Translations under genes and position numbers: made by a program
Shown here: positions 18,735 through 28,097 of the stretch, one piece after another
How positions within the stretch are numbered: the first letter of the stretch is position 1
Layout of the letters: the number at the start of each line of letters is the position of its first letter
Source: Desulfobacterium sp.
Lineage (GTDB): Bacteria; Desulfobacterota; Desulfobacteria; Desulfobacterales; Desulfobacteraceae
Length of the DNA: 64,000 nucleotides
Reading direction: 5' to 3'
Assembly (NCBI GenBank): GCA_030145245.1
Contig: JAQYWC010000046.1
Coordinates: 20,139 to 84,138, forward strand
Notes under the pieces: model-generated
Told to the model about the DNA's origin: nothing
The model's database searches: none
Seen by the model: only the letters and a program-made list of their open reading frames with translations

Positions 18735-20522
18735 ATGACCATGGGAACAACCATATTTGGGAAAAAAAATAACAGCCCAACCAATGCAGCGGTGAACCCG
18801 AGAATTTCAGATAATCTCCTCAAAACGAGAAACTACTTCAACCAGCTCAAGTTCCGCCTTGGAATCGGGGTTCTGGCCTGCTTTATCATTCCCCACGCAC
18901 TGCTCTCCTTCTACTTCCATTTCCAGTTCACTGCTGCATTGAAAAAAACAGGCAAGCTCAACATGCAGGCATTGGCAAAGAGCCAGAGAAACACGGTGGA
19001 TCTCTTCCTGCGGGAACGTGAAATGAACCTTCGGAACCTCTTCTACACCCGGGATTTCACCCCGGCACCCAAGGAAGACAAGATGCTCTTCTACCTCCAG
19101 AACCTGAACCACCACAGCGACGCCTTTGTGGATGTGGGATTCCTCAACGGCCAGGGGATCCAGACCGGCTATGCAGGGCCGTTTCCCAACCTCCTTGGCA
19201 AGGACTACAAGCACGAAGCCTGGTTCACCACCCTGGTTGCCCAGAAAAAGGATTACGTGATCACCGACATCCATCTTGGCTTCAGGAACAAGCCCCACTT
19301 CACCATTGCCGTGAAGCAGACCGTCAGCGAGAGCCTCTGTATCATGCGCGCCACCATCGATCCGGACAAGTTCTACATGTTCCTGCGCTCCATCGGCAAG
19401 GGCAAGGAGATGGAGACCACCCTGGTGAACGCCAGGGGCACCTACCAGCTGGTGGATCCCTTAAAGGCAAATCTCCTGGAGACTTCCAGGTACCTCCCTC
19501 CAAAAGATATGAGTGCCGGCATCTACGAGATCCATGATGAAAACGGCACCATGCTCACGGCCCATGCCTGGCTCATGGAGACCCACTGGGCCCTGGTGAT
19601 CAGCCAGCCCCTCAAGATCATCCATGCCCAGATGTACAAGACCCGGAACATGATGATGGTCAACCTGGCCCTCATCACCCTGTTCCTGGCCCTTGTGATC
19701 TGGATCACGGTGAGCCGCCTCATGAACCGGGCCCAGAAGATAGCCGAACAGAGCCACCAGCTCCAGACCCAGCTGATCCACGCCTCAAAGCTCGCCTCCG
19801 TGGGCGAGCTTGCCACCGGGGTGGCCCACGAGATCAACAACCCCCTTGCCATCATCACCTCCACCACCGGGGTTGTAAGGGATATGCTCAACCCGGAATT
19901 CAATCTTGACTCAAGACCCGAAGCGATCCTGGGGGAGCTTGACACCATCGAGTCCGCCGCCTTCAGGGCCAGCGGCATCACCCGCCAGCTCCTGGACTTT
20001 GGCAGGAAGAACGAGCCCCGTAAGGGCCTCCACGACATCAACGAGATTCTTGAGAACGTGGTCATCGGGGTGAAAAAACACCGGTTCAACCTTGCCGACA
20101 TCGAGCTTGTGAAAAACTACGCCCCCCAGCTGCCCAAAATCCGCATCGATGCCGACCAGATCTCCCAGGTGTTCCTCAACCTTCTCAACAATGCCGAGGA
20201 TGCCATCTCGGAAAGCGGCACCATCACCATCTCCACAAGCCGTGAAAAAGATCAGGTGATCACCATGATCCAGGACACGGGGGACGGAATGCCCCCGGAC
20301 CAGGTCAAGGAGATCTTCACCCCCTTTTACACCACCAAGGAGGCGGGCAAGGGAACGGGCCTGGGGCTCAGCATCTCCCTTGGCATCATCAACTCCATGG
20401 GCGGCACCATCGAAGTCCAGAGCCTGCCCGGCAGGGGCAGCCTCTTCACCATATCCCTTCCGGCCGGCACCCCGGACTTCAACGACAGCAACGACAACAA
20501 TAACAAGGGAGGCGAGGGATGA
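18735..20522 (+). CDS. Cache-type membrane sensor histidine kinase (module 1)
   Basis: A 595-residue kinase: TM1 at about 42-65, a periplasmic dCache-like sensor (about 70-300), TM2 (around LALITLFLALVIWITVS), HisKA with His365 in GVAHEINNPLAI, and HATPase (NLLNNAEDA, DTGDGMP, GTGLGLSI). The sensor contains a signature shared with the kinases at 44.5 and 49.2 kb: AYAGP-type turn (GYAGPFPNLLGKDY), then WF, then DIHLGFRNKPHFTIAVK. The start at ATG 18735 follows AAGGA by 6 bases. It overlaps the next receiver gene by 4 bases. First gene of an operon with a receiver, a permease and a phosphotransfer protein, so it probably senses the substrate of that permease. Confidence 0.9.
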   Translation: MTMGTTIFGKKNNSPTNAAVNPRISDNLLKTRNYFNQLKFRLGIGVLACFIIPHALLSFYFHFQFTAALKKTGKLNMQALAKSQRNTVDLFLREREMNLRNLFYTRDFTPAPKEDKMLFYLQNLNHHSDAFVDVGFLNGQGIQTGYAGPFPNLLGKDYKHEAWFTTLVAQKKDYVITDIHLGFRNKPHFTIAVKQTVSESLCIMRATIDPDKFYMFLRSIGKGKEMETTLVNARGTYQLVDPLKANLLETSRYLPPKDMSAGIYEIHDENGTMLTAHAWLMETHWALVISQPLKIIHAQMYKTRNMMMVNLALITLFLALVIWITVSRLMNRAQKIAEQSHQLQTQLIHASKLASVGELATGVAHEINNPLAIITSTTGVVRDMLNPEFNLDSRPEAILGELDTIESAAFRASGITRQLLDFGRKNEPRKGLHDINEILENVVIGVKKHRFNLADIELVKNYAPQLPKIRIDADQISQVFLNLLNNAEDAISESGTITISTSREKDQVITMIQDTGDGMPPDQVKEIFTPFYTTKEAGKGTGLGLSISLGIINSMGGTIEVQSLPGRGSLFTISLPAGTPDFNDSNDNNNKGGEG

Positions 20523-20929
20523 AGATCCTGCTGGTGGACGACGAAGAACTATTCCGCATTGCCGTTGCAAAGCAGCTTGCGGTCAGGGGCCACACGGTCC
20601 ATGAGGCCGGCACCGGGGAGGAGGGCCTTGCCATGGCCTGCGATCTTTCCCTGGATGTGGTCCTCCTTGACATGCGGTTGCCCGGTATGAACGGCACCGC
20701 CACATTAAAAGAGATGAAAAGGGTATCTCCCCTGACAGAGATAATCATGCTTACCGGACACGCCACGGTTAAGGCTGCCATGGAAGCGATCAACATGGGG
20801 GCCTTTGACTATATGACAAAGCCCATGGGAATCAATGAACTGATCTACAAGATGGAGGATGCCTATACAAAAAAGCGACTCACCAAACAACAGCTAAAGG
20901 TAACCACAACACCCGTCAACAACCGATAA
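20519..20929 (+). CDS. Single-domain response regulator (receiver only)
   Basis: A 136-residue CheY-like protein that consists of one receiver domain: acidic pair in LLVDDEE, phospho-Asp51 in VVLLDMRLPGMNG, Thr/Ser in IIMLTGHA and Lys in YMTKPMG. A short basic tail follows (KKRLTKQQLKV). There is no DNA-binding or enzymatic output. Its ATG overlaps the kinase stop codon, so the kinase is its cognate donor. Output is probably by protein-protein contact. Confidence 0.9.
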   Translation: MKILLVDDEELFRIAVAKQLAVRGHTVHEAGTGEEGLAMACDLSLDVVLLDMRLPGMNGTATLKEMKRVSPLTEIIMLTGHATVKAAMEAINMGAFDYMTKPMGINELIYKMEDAYTKKRLTKQQLKVTTTPVNNR

Positions 20930-20943
20930 AAGGAGCAACAACA

Positions 20944-22218
20944 ATGAACTTTTTTAAACAGTGGGGCAGGTTCATGATCCAGGGATCACGACACTATGCC
21001 CAATGGGAAATCAACAATGCAAACACCATCCTCAACAGCAAAAAAAGGGTCGCGATCCTGGGACTGCTCCTGATACCGGCCATCATCGGAGGCGTCGTGT
21101 TTGCCGATGACATCGGCAGCGCCATGCCCGACCTCATCGGCGGCCACCACGCCTACAGCCCCTCCTACTACAGCCTGGGGATATTTGTGGTCTCCATCTT
21201 TGTGGGACTGCTTGCAGGGCTCATCACCGGCTGCATCGGCGCCGGCGGCGGCTTCATCATCGCCCCGGCCCTGATGAGCGCCGGCATCAAGGGGATCCTT
21301 GCCGTGGGCACCGACCTCTTCCACATCTTTGCCAAGGCGATCATGGGCAGCGTCATCCATCGTAAGTTAGGTAACGTGAGCGTTCCCCTGGCCTTTGTCT
21401 TTGTGATCGGGGCCCTTTTGGGGGCCACGGGCGGCGGGCTCCTCAACCGCTATCTCTACGAGCTCAACCCGGTATTGAGCGACGCCTTTATCAGCAGCGT
21501 CTATGTGTTCATGCTGGGTTTCCTAGGCATCTACGCCCTCACCGATTTCCTGCGCTCCAAGAATCCGGGCAAGGAATCAAGCGACAGCGGCAGCGACGCC
21601 CTGGGAAGCCTTCCCAGGAAGCTCCAGTCCGTAGCCCTTCCCCCCATGGTCAAGTTCGACTTTGACATCACCCCGGGCGGCAGAAGCATCTCCTGGCTCT
21701 TCCTGGTGCTCTCAGGCGGGCTCGTAGGGCTTGCCGCAGGCATCATGGGCGTGGGCGGCGGCTTCCTCACCTTCCCCATCTTTGTCTATGTCATGGGCGT
21801 CTCCTCCATGACCACTGTGGGCACCGACATCTTCCAGATCATCTTCACTGCCGGCTACGCCTCCATCACCCAGTACGCCATCTACGGGTTCATCTTCTAC
21901 ACCCTTGCCATCGGTATGCTGCTGGGCTCCCTTGTGGGCATCCAGATCGGCGCCATGGTGACCAAGGTGGTCAACGACACCACCATCAGGGGATTCTACG
22001 CCATCGCCATCCTCTCCGGCTTCGTAAACCGGCTCTTTGCCCTGCCGGTGAAGCTTGCCGACATGGAGATCATCTCCCTTTCCCATAAAACCGGGATGAT
22101 GCTCAACACCATCGGCACCTGGGCCTTCTTCCTGGTGATCGGAATCTTCGGGATCTGGGTCTTTTCAGTCTTTTTCATGAACATCAAAACCCTCAGGGGC
22201 GAGGAGGTGCGCTCATGA
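20944..22218 (+). CDS. TauE/SafE-family sulfite/anion permease
   Basis: A 424-residue membrane protein with about nine hydrophobic segments. The two family repeats each carry a glycine-rich motif: ITGCIGAGGGFIIAPALM and AAGIMGVGGGFLTFPIFV. Ahead of them is an extra N-terminal TM (about residues 35-55) followed by a short extracytoplasmic stretch (DDIGSAMPDLIGGHHAYSPS). TauE/SafE proteins move sulfite, sulfoacetate or other sulfur and carbon anions; the exact substrate is not visible. Placed between a receiver gene and a membrane companion gene whose ATG overlaps its stop (ATGA). Confidence 0.88.
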   Translation: MNFFKQWGRFMIQGSRHYAQWEINNANTILNSKKRVAILGLLLIPAIIGGVVFADDIGSAMPDLIGGHHAYSPSYYSLGIFVVSIFVGLLAGLITGCIGAGGGFIIAPALMSAGIKGILAVGTDLFHIFAKAIMGSVIHRKLGNVSVPLAFVFVIGALLGATGGGLLNRYLYELNPVLSDAFISSVYVFMLGFLGIYALTDFLRSKNPGKESSDSGSDALGSLPRKLQSVALPPMVKFDFDITPGGRSISWLFLVLSGGLVGLAAGIMGVGGGFLTFPIFVYVMGVSSMTTVGTDIFQIIFTAGYASITQYAIYGFIFYTLAIGMLLGSLVGIQIGAMVTKVVNDTTIRGFYAIAILSGFVNRLFALPVKLADMEIISLSHKTGMMLNTIGTWAFFLVIGIFGIWVFSVFFMNIKTLRGEEVRS

Positions 22219-22901
22219 TAGCAAAAAAGAAAGAATTCTATATCGGAGCGTTCATGCTGCTGGCATTTGCAGCCGTTCTTGCATTTATATTCTCCCCCAT
22301 CTACCATGGCAAAAACGGACTCTGCTTCCTGGACAACATGTTCAACTCCATGTCCAAGGGATCGGCCTACTACATTCCCGTGGTAAAAACCGAGGCAGCC
22401 AAGCTTAACGGCAAAACCGTGGGCCTCACCCTTGAGATGGACAAGACAGCCCGGATCACCCCCACAAAGCTGGTGCTGGCAAAGGCCAACGCCCTGGTCA
22501 CCACCTCGGGAAAAGTCCTCACCGTTACGGCGGACCTGGGCCAGGTCCTGGACGCCTGTTTAAAGGATGCGGATGCCATGTACCACAACAACGGCAGCGC
22601 GATCCAGCAGAAGTACCTGACCGATGAACGGGTGATCCTGTTCAACTGGTACCAATTGCTGAAAAACATGGAAAAGGGGCTGACAAAGCAGAAACTGTTC
22701 AAGGAGGCCAAGATCGTTGCCCAGGTGAACCACAAGGCCGTGGAGACCGCCTACAACTACTACAAGGTCGAGGCAAAATCAGTCAAGGCCAGCGCCGCCA
22801 TGCTCGGGTTTGCCCTGGCTTTCTATGTGATCTACACCCTTTGGTACGGATTTGGCATCATGTTCGTATTCGAAGGCCTTGGCATGCAGATAGAACATTA
22901 A
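22215..22901 (+). CDS. Two-TM membrane protein with extracytoplasmic domain, permease companion
   Basis: A 228-residue protein I cannot assign to a named family. TM1 at about 12-32 (FMLLAFAAVLAFIFSPIYHG), a hydrophilic, mostly helical-looking extracytoplasmic domain of about 160 residues, and TM2 at about 195-220 (AAMLGFALAFYVIYTLWYG). Translation is coupled to the permease gene by an ATGA overlap, so it is probably an accessory subunit. Adenylate or nucleotide motifs are absent. The domain could present bound substrate to the permease or connect it to the sensor kinase; this is inference. Confidence 0.75.
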   Translation: MIAKKKEFYIGAFMLLAFAAVLAFIFSPIYHGKNGLCFLDNMFNSMSKGSAYYIPVVKTEAAKLNGKTVGLTLEMDKTARITPTKLVLAKANALVTTSGKVLTVTADLGQVLDACLKDADAMYHNNGSAIQQKYLTDERVILFNWYQLLKNMEKGLTKQKLFKEAKIVAQVNHKAVETAYNYYKVEAKSVKASAAMLGFALAFYVIYTLWYGFGIMFVFEGLGMQIEH

Positions 22902-22919
22902 AGAAAAAGGCAGCTTGAG

Positions 22920-25544
22920 ATGATGAACCTGATAAAGAAAACACTGGGACGGCTCTTCAAAACATACCCTATACCCAACCCATCCAATGCCGAAGAGCTG
23001 CGCCTTAATTTCAAATCCAGGTACCATCATTTCAAGCTGCTACTTAACGCCAACAACCGCTGCCTCGAGGAGATGGCCGAGATGGAGCAGGCCCTCAAGG
23101 GAGACAAGACATTCGGCATGAGCTTTGTCAGAACCTGCTGCACGGCCATATCCGTGAACGTACTCACCATGATCAACAACATGGAGCACCTGGCCCCTGA
23201 CAAATACCCGGATCTTGGCCCCCGGTTCGACGCCATCCGCACCCAGTTAGACCACCTTCTCCACCCCAAAGCCAGGATCCAGGAGGAAAGACTGGTCATC
23301 CCCTTTGACAAGATCAACCAGGAGATGGCCAATGTGGTGGGGGGCAAGATGGCAAAGCTTGGAGAGATCAAAAACCAGCTCGACATCAACGTACCCCAGG
23401 GCTTTGTGATCACGGCCACGGCCTACGAGCGCTTCATCCACCTCAACGACCTCCAGGATGAGATCGACACCATCACCCAGGCCTCCGGGGCCGACGATCT
23501 CAAGCAGCTCGACATCATCAGCGCCCAGATCCAGCAGAAGATCATCACCGCCGCCATGCTGGACGGGCTTGAAACCGCAGTACACAAGAACTGGGACCTG
23601 CTTGAACAGAACGTCAACCGGCCTCTCCAGCTTGCCATCCGCAGCAGCGCCCTTTGCGAGGACAGCCTGGAGAGCTCGTTTGCCGGCCAGTATCGAAGCG
23701 AACTCAACGTGGATCAGGAGAACTTTGCCCAGGTATACAAGGAGGTGGTGGCCAGCAAGTACAGTGTCCAGGCCATGACCTACCGGCTCAACAAGGGCTT
23801 CCGGGACGAAGACATCGCCATGTGCATCGGCTGCATGGAGATGATCGATGCCGTGGCAGGCGGGGTGATCTACACCCGCAATCCTGTGAATGCCGACGAC
23901 GACTCGGTTTTCATCAACTCGGCCTGGGGCCTCCCGAAACTTGTGGTGGACGGCAGCGACTCCTTTGACCTCCTGGCGGTCTCCCGGAAGCAACCCTTTA
24001 CGATCACCCGGCGGGACATCGGCGAAAAAACCATCCGCTACCGCTGCTCCCACGGGGACGGCATCGAGAAAGTTCCCGTCCCGGAAAACGACCGGACACA
24101 ACCCTCCATCGACGACAACACCGCCCTGGAGCTTGCCCGGATCTCCCTTGCCATTGAAGATTACTACACCATTCCCCAGGACATCGAATGGGCCCTATCC
24201 CAGGAGGGCAGGCTCTACATCCTCCAGTGCCGCCCCCTGCAACAAAAGAAGAGAACCGCGCCTGCCCCGGATCTGCCCGGCCTTGACAAGCCCCTGCTTT
24301 CAGGAGGCATCACGGCAAGTCCGGGAACCGCAACAGGTCCTGTATACCGGGCCACCAGGGATGCGGACATCCTCTGGTTCCCGGAGAACGCCATCCTTCT
24401 GGTGGACCAGGCAAGACCCAGGTGGGCCCCGCTACTCAACAGGGCCGCCGGCATCATCTCGGAACACGGCGGTTTTGCCGGCCACCTTGCCAATGTGGCA
24501 AGGGAGTTCTCGGTGCCCGCCATCATGAACATCCAGGGCGCCATAGAGACCCTTGAACCCGGCGACGTCATCACCATGGATGCGGACACCTGCTCGGTTT
24601 ATAAAGGGGAACAGCCCGCCATCCTTGCCAAGAAGCAACCGGCACGGCCCAGCCCCATGAAACAGAGCACCGTGTTCAGGCTGCTCGAACAGGCCTGCGA
24701 CCTGATCGTGCCCCTGAACCTCATCGATCCCGACGCCACCGGGTTCCGGCCGGGCTCCTGCAAGACCTTCCACGACATCACCCGGTTCATCCACGAGCGG
24801 TCGGTCCACGAGATGTTCAACTTCGGCGCCACCAACAACTTCCCGGAACACTCCAGCAAGCAGCTCCACTACCATGTGCCCCTGAACTGGTGGATCCTCA
24901 ACCTGGACGACGGCTTCACCAAAACTATGACAGGCCCCTATGTCCGCCTCAACAATATCGCATCCCATCCCATGCTCGCCTTTTGGGAGGGGTTCATCCT
25001 CGTTCCCTGGGACGGCCCCCCGCCAGTGGACGGCCGGGGACTGATGTCGGTGATGTTCCGATCCACCATGAACCCCTCCCTGGTACCCGGTGTCCGGTCT
25101 AAGTACGCGGACAAGAACTACTTCATGATCTCGAAGCACTACTGCAGCCTCAACTCCCGGCTTGGCTACCACTTTTCCACCATGGAAGCCCTGGTGAGCG
25201 GCCGGGCCGAGGAAGACTACATCAGCTTCCAGTTCAAGGGAGGCGCCGCAGACTACGACCGCAGGCTCAAACGGGTCCATTTCATCAAGGAGATCCTCGA
25301 AACCTACGATTTCACGGTCACGGTCAGGGAAGACACCCTCACGGCCCGCATGGAGGGCCAGGGCACCGAAGTCCTGAAAACCCGCCTCATGATACTCGGC
25401 TACTTAAGCCTACACACCCGGCAGATCGACATGATCATGTCCAACAGCCGCCGTGTAGGCTTTTACAGGGAAAAGATCGGCAACGATATTGACGAAAAAA
25501 TAATAAAACCACACTTCAACAAAGAGGAGGAGCACCATGGATAA
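22920..25544 (+). CDS. PEP-synthase-like phosphotransfer protein with unknown C-terminal domain
   Basis: An 874-residue protein. Residues 1-115 are helical and unassigned. Residues about 125-440 form the PPDK/PEP-synthase ATP-grasp domain with its key motifs (GGKMAKLGEI, LAIRSSALCEDSLESSFAGQ, GGVIYTRNPVN, DIEWALSQEGRLYILQCRPL). Residues about 455-560 are the swivelling phosphohistidine domain, with His522 in HGGFAGHLANVAREFSVPA. The PEP/pyruvate-binding TIM barrel of true PEP synthase is missing; in its place are about 290 residues (585-874) with motifs such as SCKTFHDITRFIHERSVHEM and NWWILNLDDGF. So ATP should phosphorylate His522, but the acceptor is unknown. The 3' end overlaps a receiver gene by 8 bases. 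Naming it PEP synthase would be wrong. Confidence 0.85.
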   Translation: MMNLIKKTLGRLFKTYPIPNPSNAEELRLNFKSRYHHFKLLLNANNRCLEEMAEMEQALKGDKTFGMSFVRTCCTAISVNVLTMINNMEHLAPDKYPDLGPRFDAIRTQLDHLLHPKARIQEERLVIPFDKINQEMANVVGGKMAKLGEIKNQLDINVPQGFVITATAYERFIHLNDLQDEIDTITQASGADDLKQLDIISAQIQQKIITAAMLDGLETAVHKNWDLLEQNVNRPLQLAIRSSALCEDSLESSFAGQYRSELNVDQENFAQVYKEVVASKYSVQAMTYRLNKGFRDEDIAMCIGCMEMIDAVAGGVIYTRNPVNADDDSVFINSAWGLPKLVVDGSDSFDLLAVSRKQPFTITRRDIGEKTIRYRCSHGDGIEKVPVPENDRTQPSIDDNTALELARISLAIEDYYTIPQDIEWALSQEGRLYILQCRPLQQKKRTAPAPDLPGLDKPLLSGGITASPGTATGPVYRATRDADILWFPENAILLVDQARPRWAPLLNRAAGIISEHGGFAGHLANVAREFSVPAIMNIQGAIETLEPGDVITMDADTCSVYKGEQPAILAKKQPARPSPMKQSTVFRLLEQACDLIVPLNLIDPDATGFRPGSCKTFHDITRFIHERSVHEMFNFGATNNFPEHSSKQLHYHVPLNWWILNLDDGFTKTMTGPYVRLNNIASHPMLAFWEGFILVPWDGPPPVDGRGLMSVMFRSTMNPSLVPGVRSKYADKNYFMISKHYCSLNSRLGYHFSTMEALVSGRAEEDYISFQFKGGAADYDRRLKRVHFIKEILETYDFTVTVREDTLTARMEGQGTEVLKTRLMILGYLSLHTRQIDMIMSNSRRVGFYREKIGNDIDEKIIKPHFNKEEEHHG

Positions 25545-25971
25545 CGTGAATATCAATCTGTTAGTCGTTGATGACGAAGAGGAATTTCTGGTCTCGATCA
25601 CCAAGAGCCTGTCTGTCAGAAACTTCAAGGTCACTGCGGTGAACCGGGGGGAAAAGGCCATCGAGGCCGTCAAAGCCCATGCCGTTGACATCGCCCTGGT
25701 GGACCTCAAGATGCCCGGCATCAACGGAGAGGAAACCCTTGCCGCCCTCAAAGCGGAACAGGAGGGCCTGGAGGTCGTGATCCTCACCGGCCACGGCACC
25801 ATCGACTCGGCCATCGAATGCACCAGAATAGGCGCCTTTGCCTTTCTCCAGAAACCCTGCGAGCTGAACGAACTCCTGGACACCCTGCACAAGGCCTATG
25901 CAAAGAAGCAGAAAAACGTAGAGGAGATCAACGAACGCCGGATCAAGGGCATCCTCAAAGCAAGGGCATAG
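25537..25971 (+). CDS. Single-domain response regulator (receiver only)
   Basis: A 144-residue receiver protein: acidic pair in VVDDEEE, phospho-Asp56 in IALVDLKMPGING, VILTGHGT, and Lys in FLQKPCEL. The tail (about 125-144, EEINERRIKGILKARA) is charged and helical. GGAG lies 5 bases before its ATG, and the gene overlaps the phosphotransfer protein by 8 bases, so the two proteins are made together. No output domain. Confidence 0.9.
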   Translation: MDNVNINLLVVDDEEEFLVSITKSLSVRNFKVTAVNRGEKAIEAVKAHAVDIALVDLKMPGINGEETLAALKAEQEGLEVVILTGHGTIDSAIECTRIGAFAFLQKPCELNELLDTLHKAYAKKQKNVEEINERRIKGILKARA

Positions 25972-26002
25972 TTTTTTGTCATCCCCACACACACAACCGC
26001 TT

Positions 26003-26029
26003 CCCCGGCTCCTTGCCCAGGAGCCGGGG
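26003..26029 (+). terminator. GC-rich hairpin between two receiver genes
   Basis: CCCCGGCTCC (26003-26012) pairs perfectly with GGAGCCGGGG (26020-26029) around a 7-base loop. No T tract follows. It may partly stop transcription or protect the upstream mRNA, so that the last receiver is made in smaller amounts. Confidence 0.55.
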
Positions 26030-26067
26030 AGATCCGGAAAGGAACACGGCCACCAGGGACAGGCACG

Positions 26068-26466
26068 ATGAATGTATTCAAACGACTCAGGCAGTTAAAA
26101 ACCCTCCTCATTGACGACGACGAATGGATCCGGGACTCCATGTCCATCTTTTTCCAGAGCGAAGGGTGCGCCATTCAAACCCTGGAAACAGCAGAAGAGG
26201 CTTTGCAGCTTTTTGCAAAGGACCGCTACGACATCGTGCTCATCGACTATATGCTGCCGGGAATGAACGGCATCAGCTTTGCCAGGGCCCTGGACCGCCT
26301 CCAGGCGCACAACCCCAAATCCCCAAGCCCCATCATCAAGATCCTCATCACGGCCCACGGCGAAGCGGAGATCGTCACCCAGGCGAAGGAAGCAGGGTTC
26401 CACGACATTATCCACAAGCCCTTTACCCCGGAAGCCATCGAAACCGCCCTTGGTGAATGCCTGTAA
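26068..26466 (+). CDS. Single-domain response regulator (receiver only)
   Basis: A 132-residue receiver: acidic residues in LLIDDDEW, phospho-Asp60 in IVLIDYMLPGMNG, ILITAHGE and Lys in IIHKPFTP. It is more divergent than the other receivers in the window and has a short N-terminal basic stretch (FKRLRQLK). It lies after a strong hairpin at the end of the operon. The third receiver of module 1; its phosphodonor could be the kinase at 18.7 kb. Confidence 0.88.
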   Translation: MNVFKRLRQLKTLLIDDDEWIRDSMSIFFQSEGCAIQTLETAEEALQLFAKDRYDIVLIDYMLPGMNGISFARALDRLQAHNPKSPSPIIKILITAHGEAEIVTQAKEAGFHDIIHKPFTPEAIETALGECL

Positions 26467-26712
26467 GCTCTGGTCCATATTCCCCATATTTGCAGAGACT
26501 TGCAACTTCAGTTTCACCAGCAATGGGAGAGCCCGCCGGTCTATAAAAAATACCACCACTGCCCAACGTGTTGATTTATTAGCGCCATTTTGATATAAAG
26601 TTGGAGTTTTTTTTTGACGGAAACATTTTTTACTTGAATGAAATGGCTCAGCCGGAATTGAACCTTTGATATTATTGGTTTCGAATTGTGTCCATGGGAG
26701 AGGTTAGACCTA
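26467..26712. other. Intergenic region, no gene seen
   Basis: AT-rich spacer of 246 bases between the last receiver and the M23 peptidase gene. I see no clear promoter and no terminator with a T tract. Confidence 0.4.
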
Positions 26713-28068
26713 TTGAATTTGATTAATAAGTATGTTCAACTGATATGCATTGTGCTTTTCATAGCTGTTTCAGCAGTTTTTTTATCCTCAAGTATTGGAA
26801 TCAGCAGTATTTTCCCTTCCTTCGAAAAGGACACAACAAAAACCAAGATAGTTGACGGTAATTTAACGGAGTCCCCAGCGTCGGTACCTGCCACTGAACC
26901 ATTCCCCTCTGATTCCACTGCTGTTGATAAAGCATCAACTGAAAAAATTACAATGGATGTGGCTCCTGATATCCAGGGGACGATTGGCAAGAATAATACC
27001 GTCTATGGGAAACTGATATCCTGCGGATTATCCCCCACTCAAATTTTAAATCTGACACAAGCCTTTAACAAGACGTTTGATTTCAGAGCTGCCGCACCTG
27101 ATGACAGGTTCCAGATTTTTCTTGCCGGGAATAATCAACTTAAAAAATTCATTTACAGTCCTGATCCCTTGCGTGAATATGTTGCCGAGAGGAATGAAAC
27201 CGGCGGTTTTACGGTCTCCAGACATGATCTGATTCCGGAAAAAAAGATTGAGGCAATGGAGATATCCCTTGAGTCGTCGCTTTCCCAGGCCATTTTAAAT
27301 GGCGGGGAAAAACAGAGGCTGGTTGATCAATTTGTGAATATCTTTTCCTGGGACATCGATTTTTTTCTTTTCCCAAGAAAGGGGGACAGGATAACGGTTC
27401 TCTATGAGAAATATTTTAAGGATGACACCTTTATCAAGTATGGCGATATCCTGGCTGCGAAGTATGCCGGAGAAAACGGGACATTCTCCTCTTTTTTCTT
27501 TGATGGCGGATATTATGATGAACAGGGTCATCCATTGAGAAAAATGTTCCTGCGGCTACCTCTGAAATTTGGTGTCAAAACCTCGGACTATTCCATCAGG
27601 CGGTTCCACCCTGTAAAAAAGAAGTACAAACGGCATAACGGCATCGATTATGGTGCCAAAATGGGGACAACGATCTTTGCCACAGCCAACGGAAAGGTGA
27701 TCTTTTCCGGCTGGAAAGGCGGTTATGGAAAGACAATTGTTTTACAACATCCCAATGGGTACCAGACCTATTACGCCCATTGCAGCAAGCTCATTGCAAA
27801 AAAAGGGCAGTTTGTTGATCAGGGTGAGACCATTGCAAAGGTTGGGATGACCGGTATTGTCACAGGCCCCCATGTTCATTATGAGGTACGTATCAAGGGC
27901 AAACCCGTTAATCCGAGTACAATTAAGAACTTCAAGGGTACGCCCCTGAGCCCCCAGAAATTAGAAAAGTTCAGGGCCACCGTGCAATCAAGACTTTTAT
28001 TGGTGGAGGAGAAAACCAGGCTGAACAGCAAAGAGGAGAAGCTTGTTCTTGCTGATACACCTGAGTAA
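26713..28068 (+). CDS. M23-family (LytM) peptidoglycan endopeptidase, membrane-anchored
   Basis: A 451-residue cell-wall hydrolase. One TM near the N-terminus (around ICIVLFIAVSAVFLSSSIGI) anchors it; a low-complexity stretch follows, then an OapA/LysM-like region around residues 100-180, and a C-terminal M23 domain. Zinc ligands are visible: His and Asp in HNGIDYGAKMG and the HxH in GPHVHYEV; HCSKL carries the other catalytic His. All ligands are present, so it should be active and not a NlpD/EnvC-like degenerate activator. The start is uncertain: no ATG is available near the N-terminus, and TTG 26713 has GGAGAGG 9 bases upstream; TTG 26686 is the other option. Confidence 0.85.
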   Translation: MNLINKYVQLICIVLFIAVSAVFLSSSIGISSIFPSFEKDTTKTKIVDGNLTESPASVPATEPFPSDSTAVDKASTEKITMDVAPDIQGTIGKNNTVYGKLISCGLSPTQILNLTQAFNKTFDFRAAAPDDRFQIFLAGNNQLKKFIYSPDPLREYVAERNETGGFTVSRHDLIPEKKIEAMEISLESSLSQAILNGGEKQRLVDQFVNIFSWDIDFFLFPRKGDRITVLYEKYFKDDTFIKYGDILAAKYAGENGTFSSFFFDGGYYDEQGHPLRKMFLRLPLKFGVKTSDYSIRRFHPVKKKYKRHNGIDYGAKMGTTIFATANGKVIFSGWKGGYGKTIVLQHPNGYQTYYAHCSKLIAKKGQFVDQGETIAKVGMTGIVTGPHVHYEVRIKGKPVNPSTIKNFKGTPLSPQKLEKFRATVQSRLLLVEEKTRLNSKEEKLVLADTPE

Positions 28069-28097
28069 TTCCTGACCTTCATGACACGGGGGTGCAT

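Noticed and set aside
22920..25544. Annotating the gene as PEP synthase (ppsA)
   Set aside because: Only the ATP-grasp and phosphohistidine domains match; the PEP/pyruvate barrel needed for the reaction is absent.
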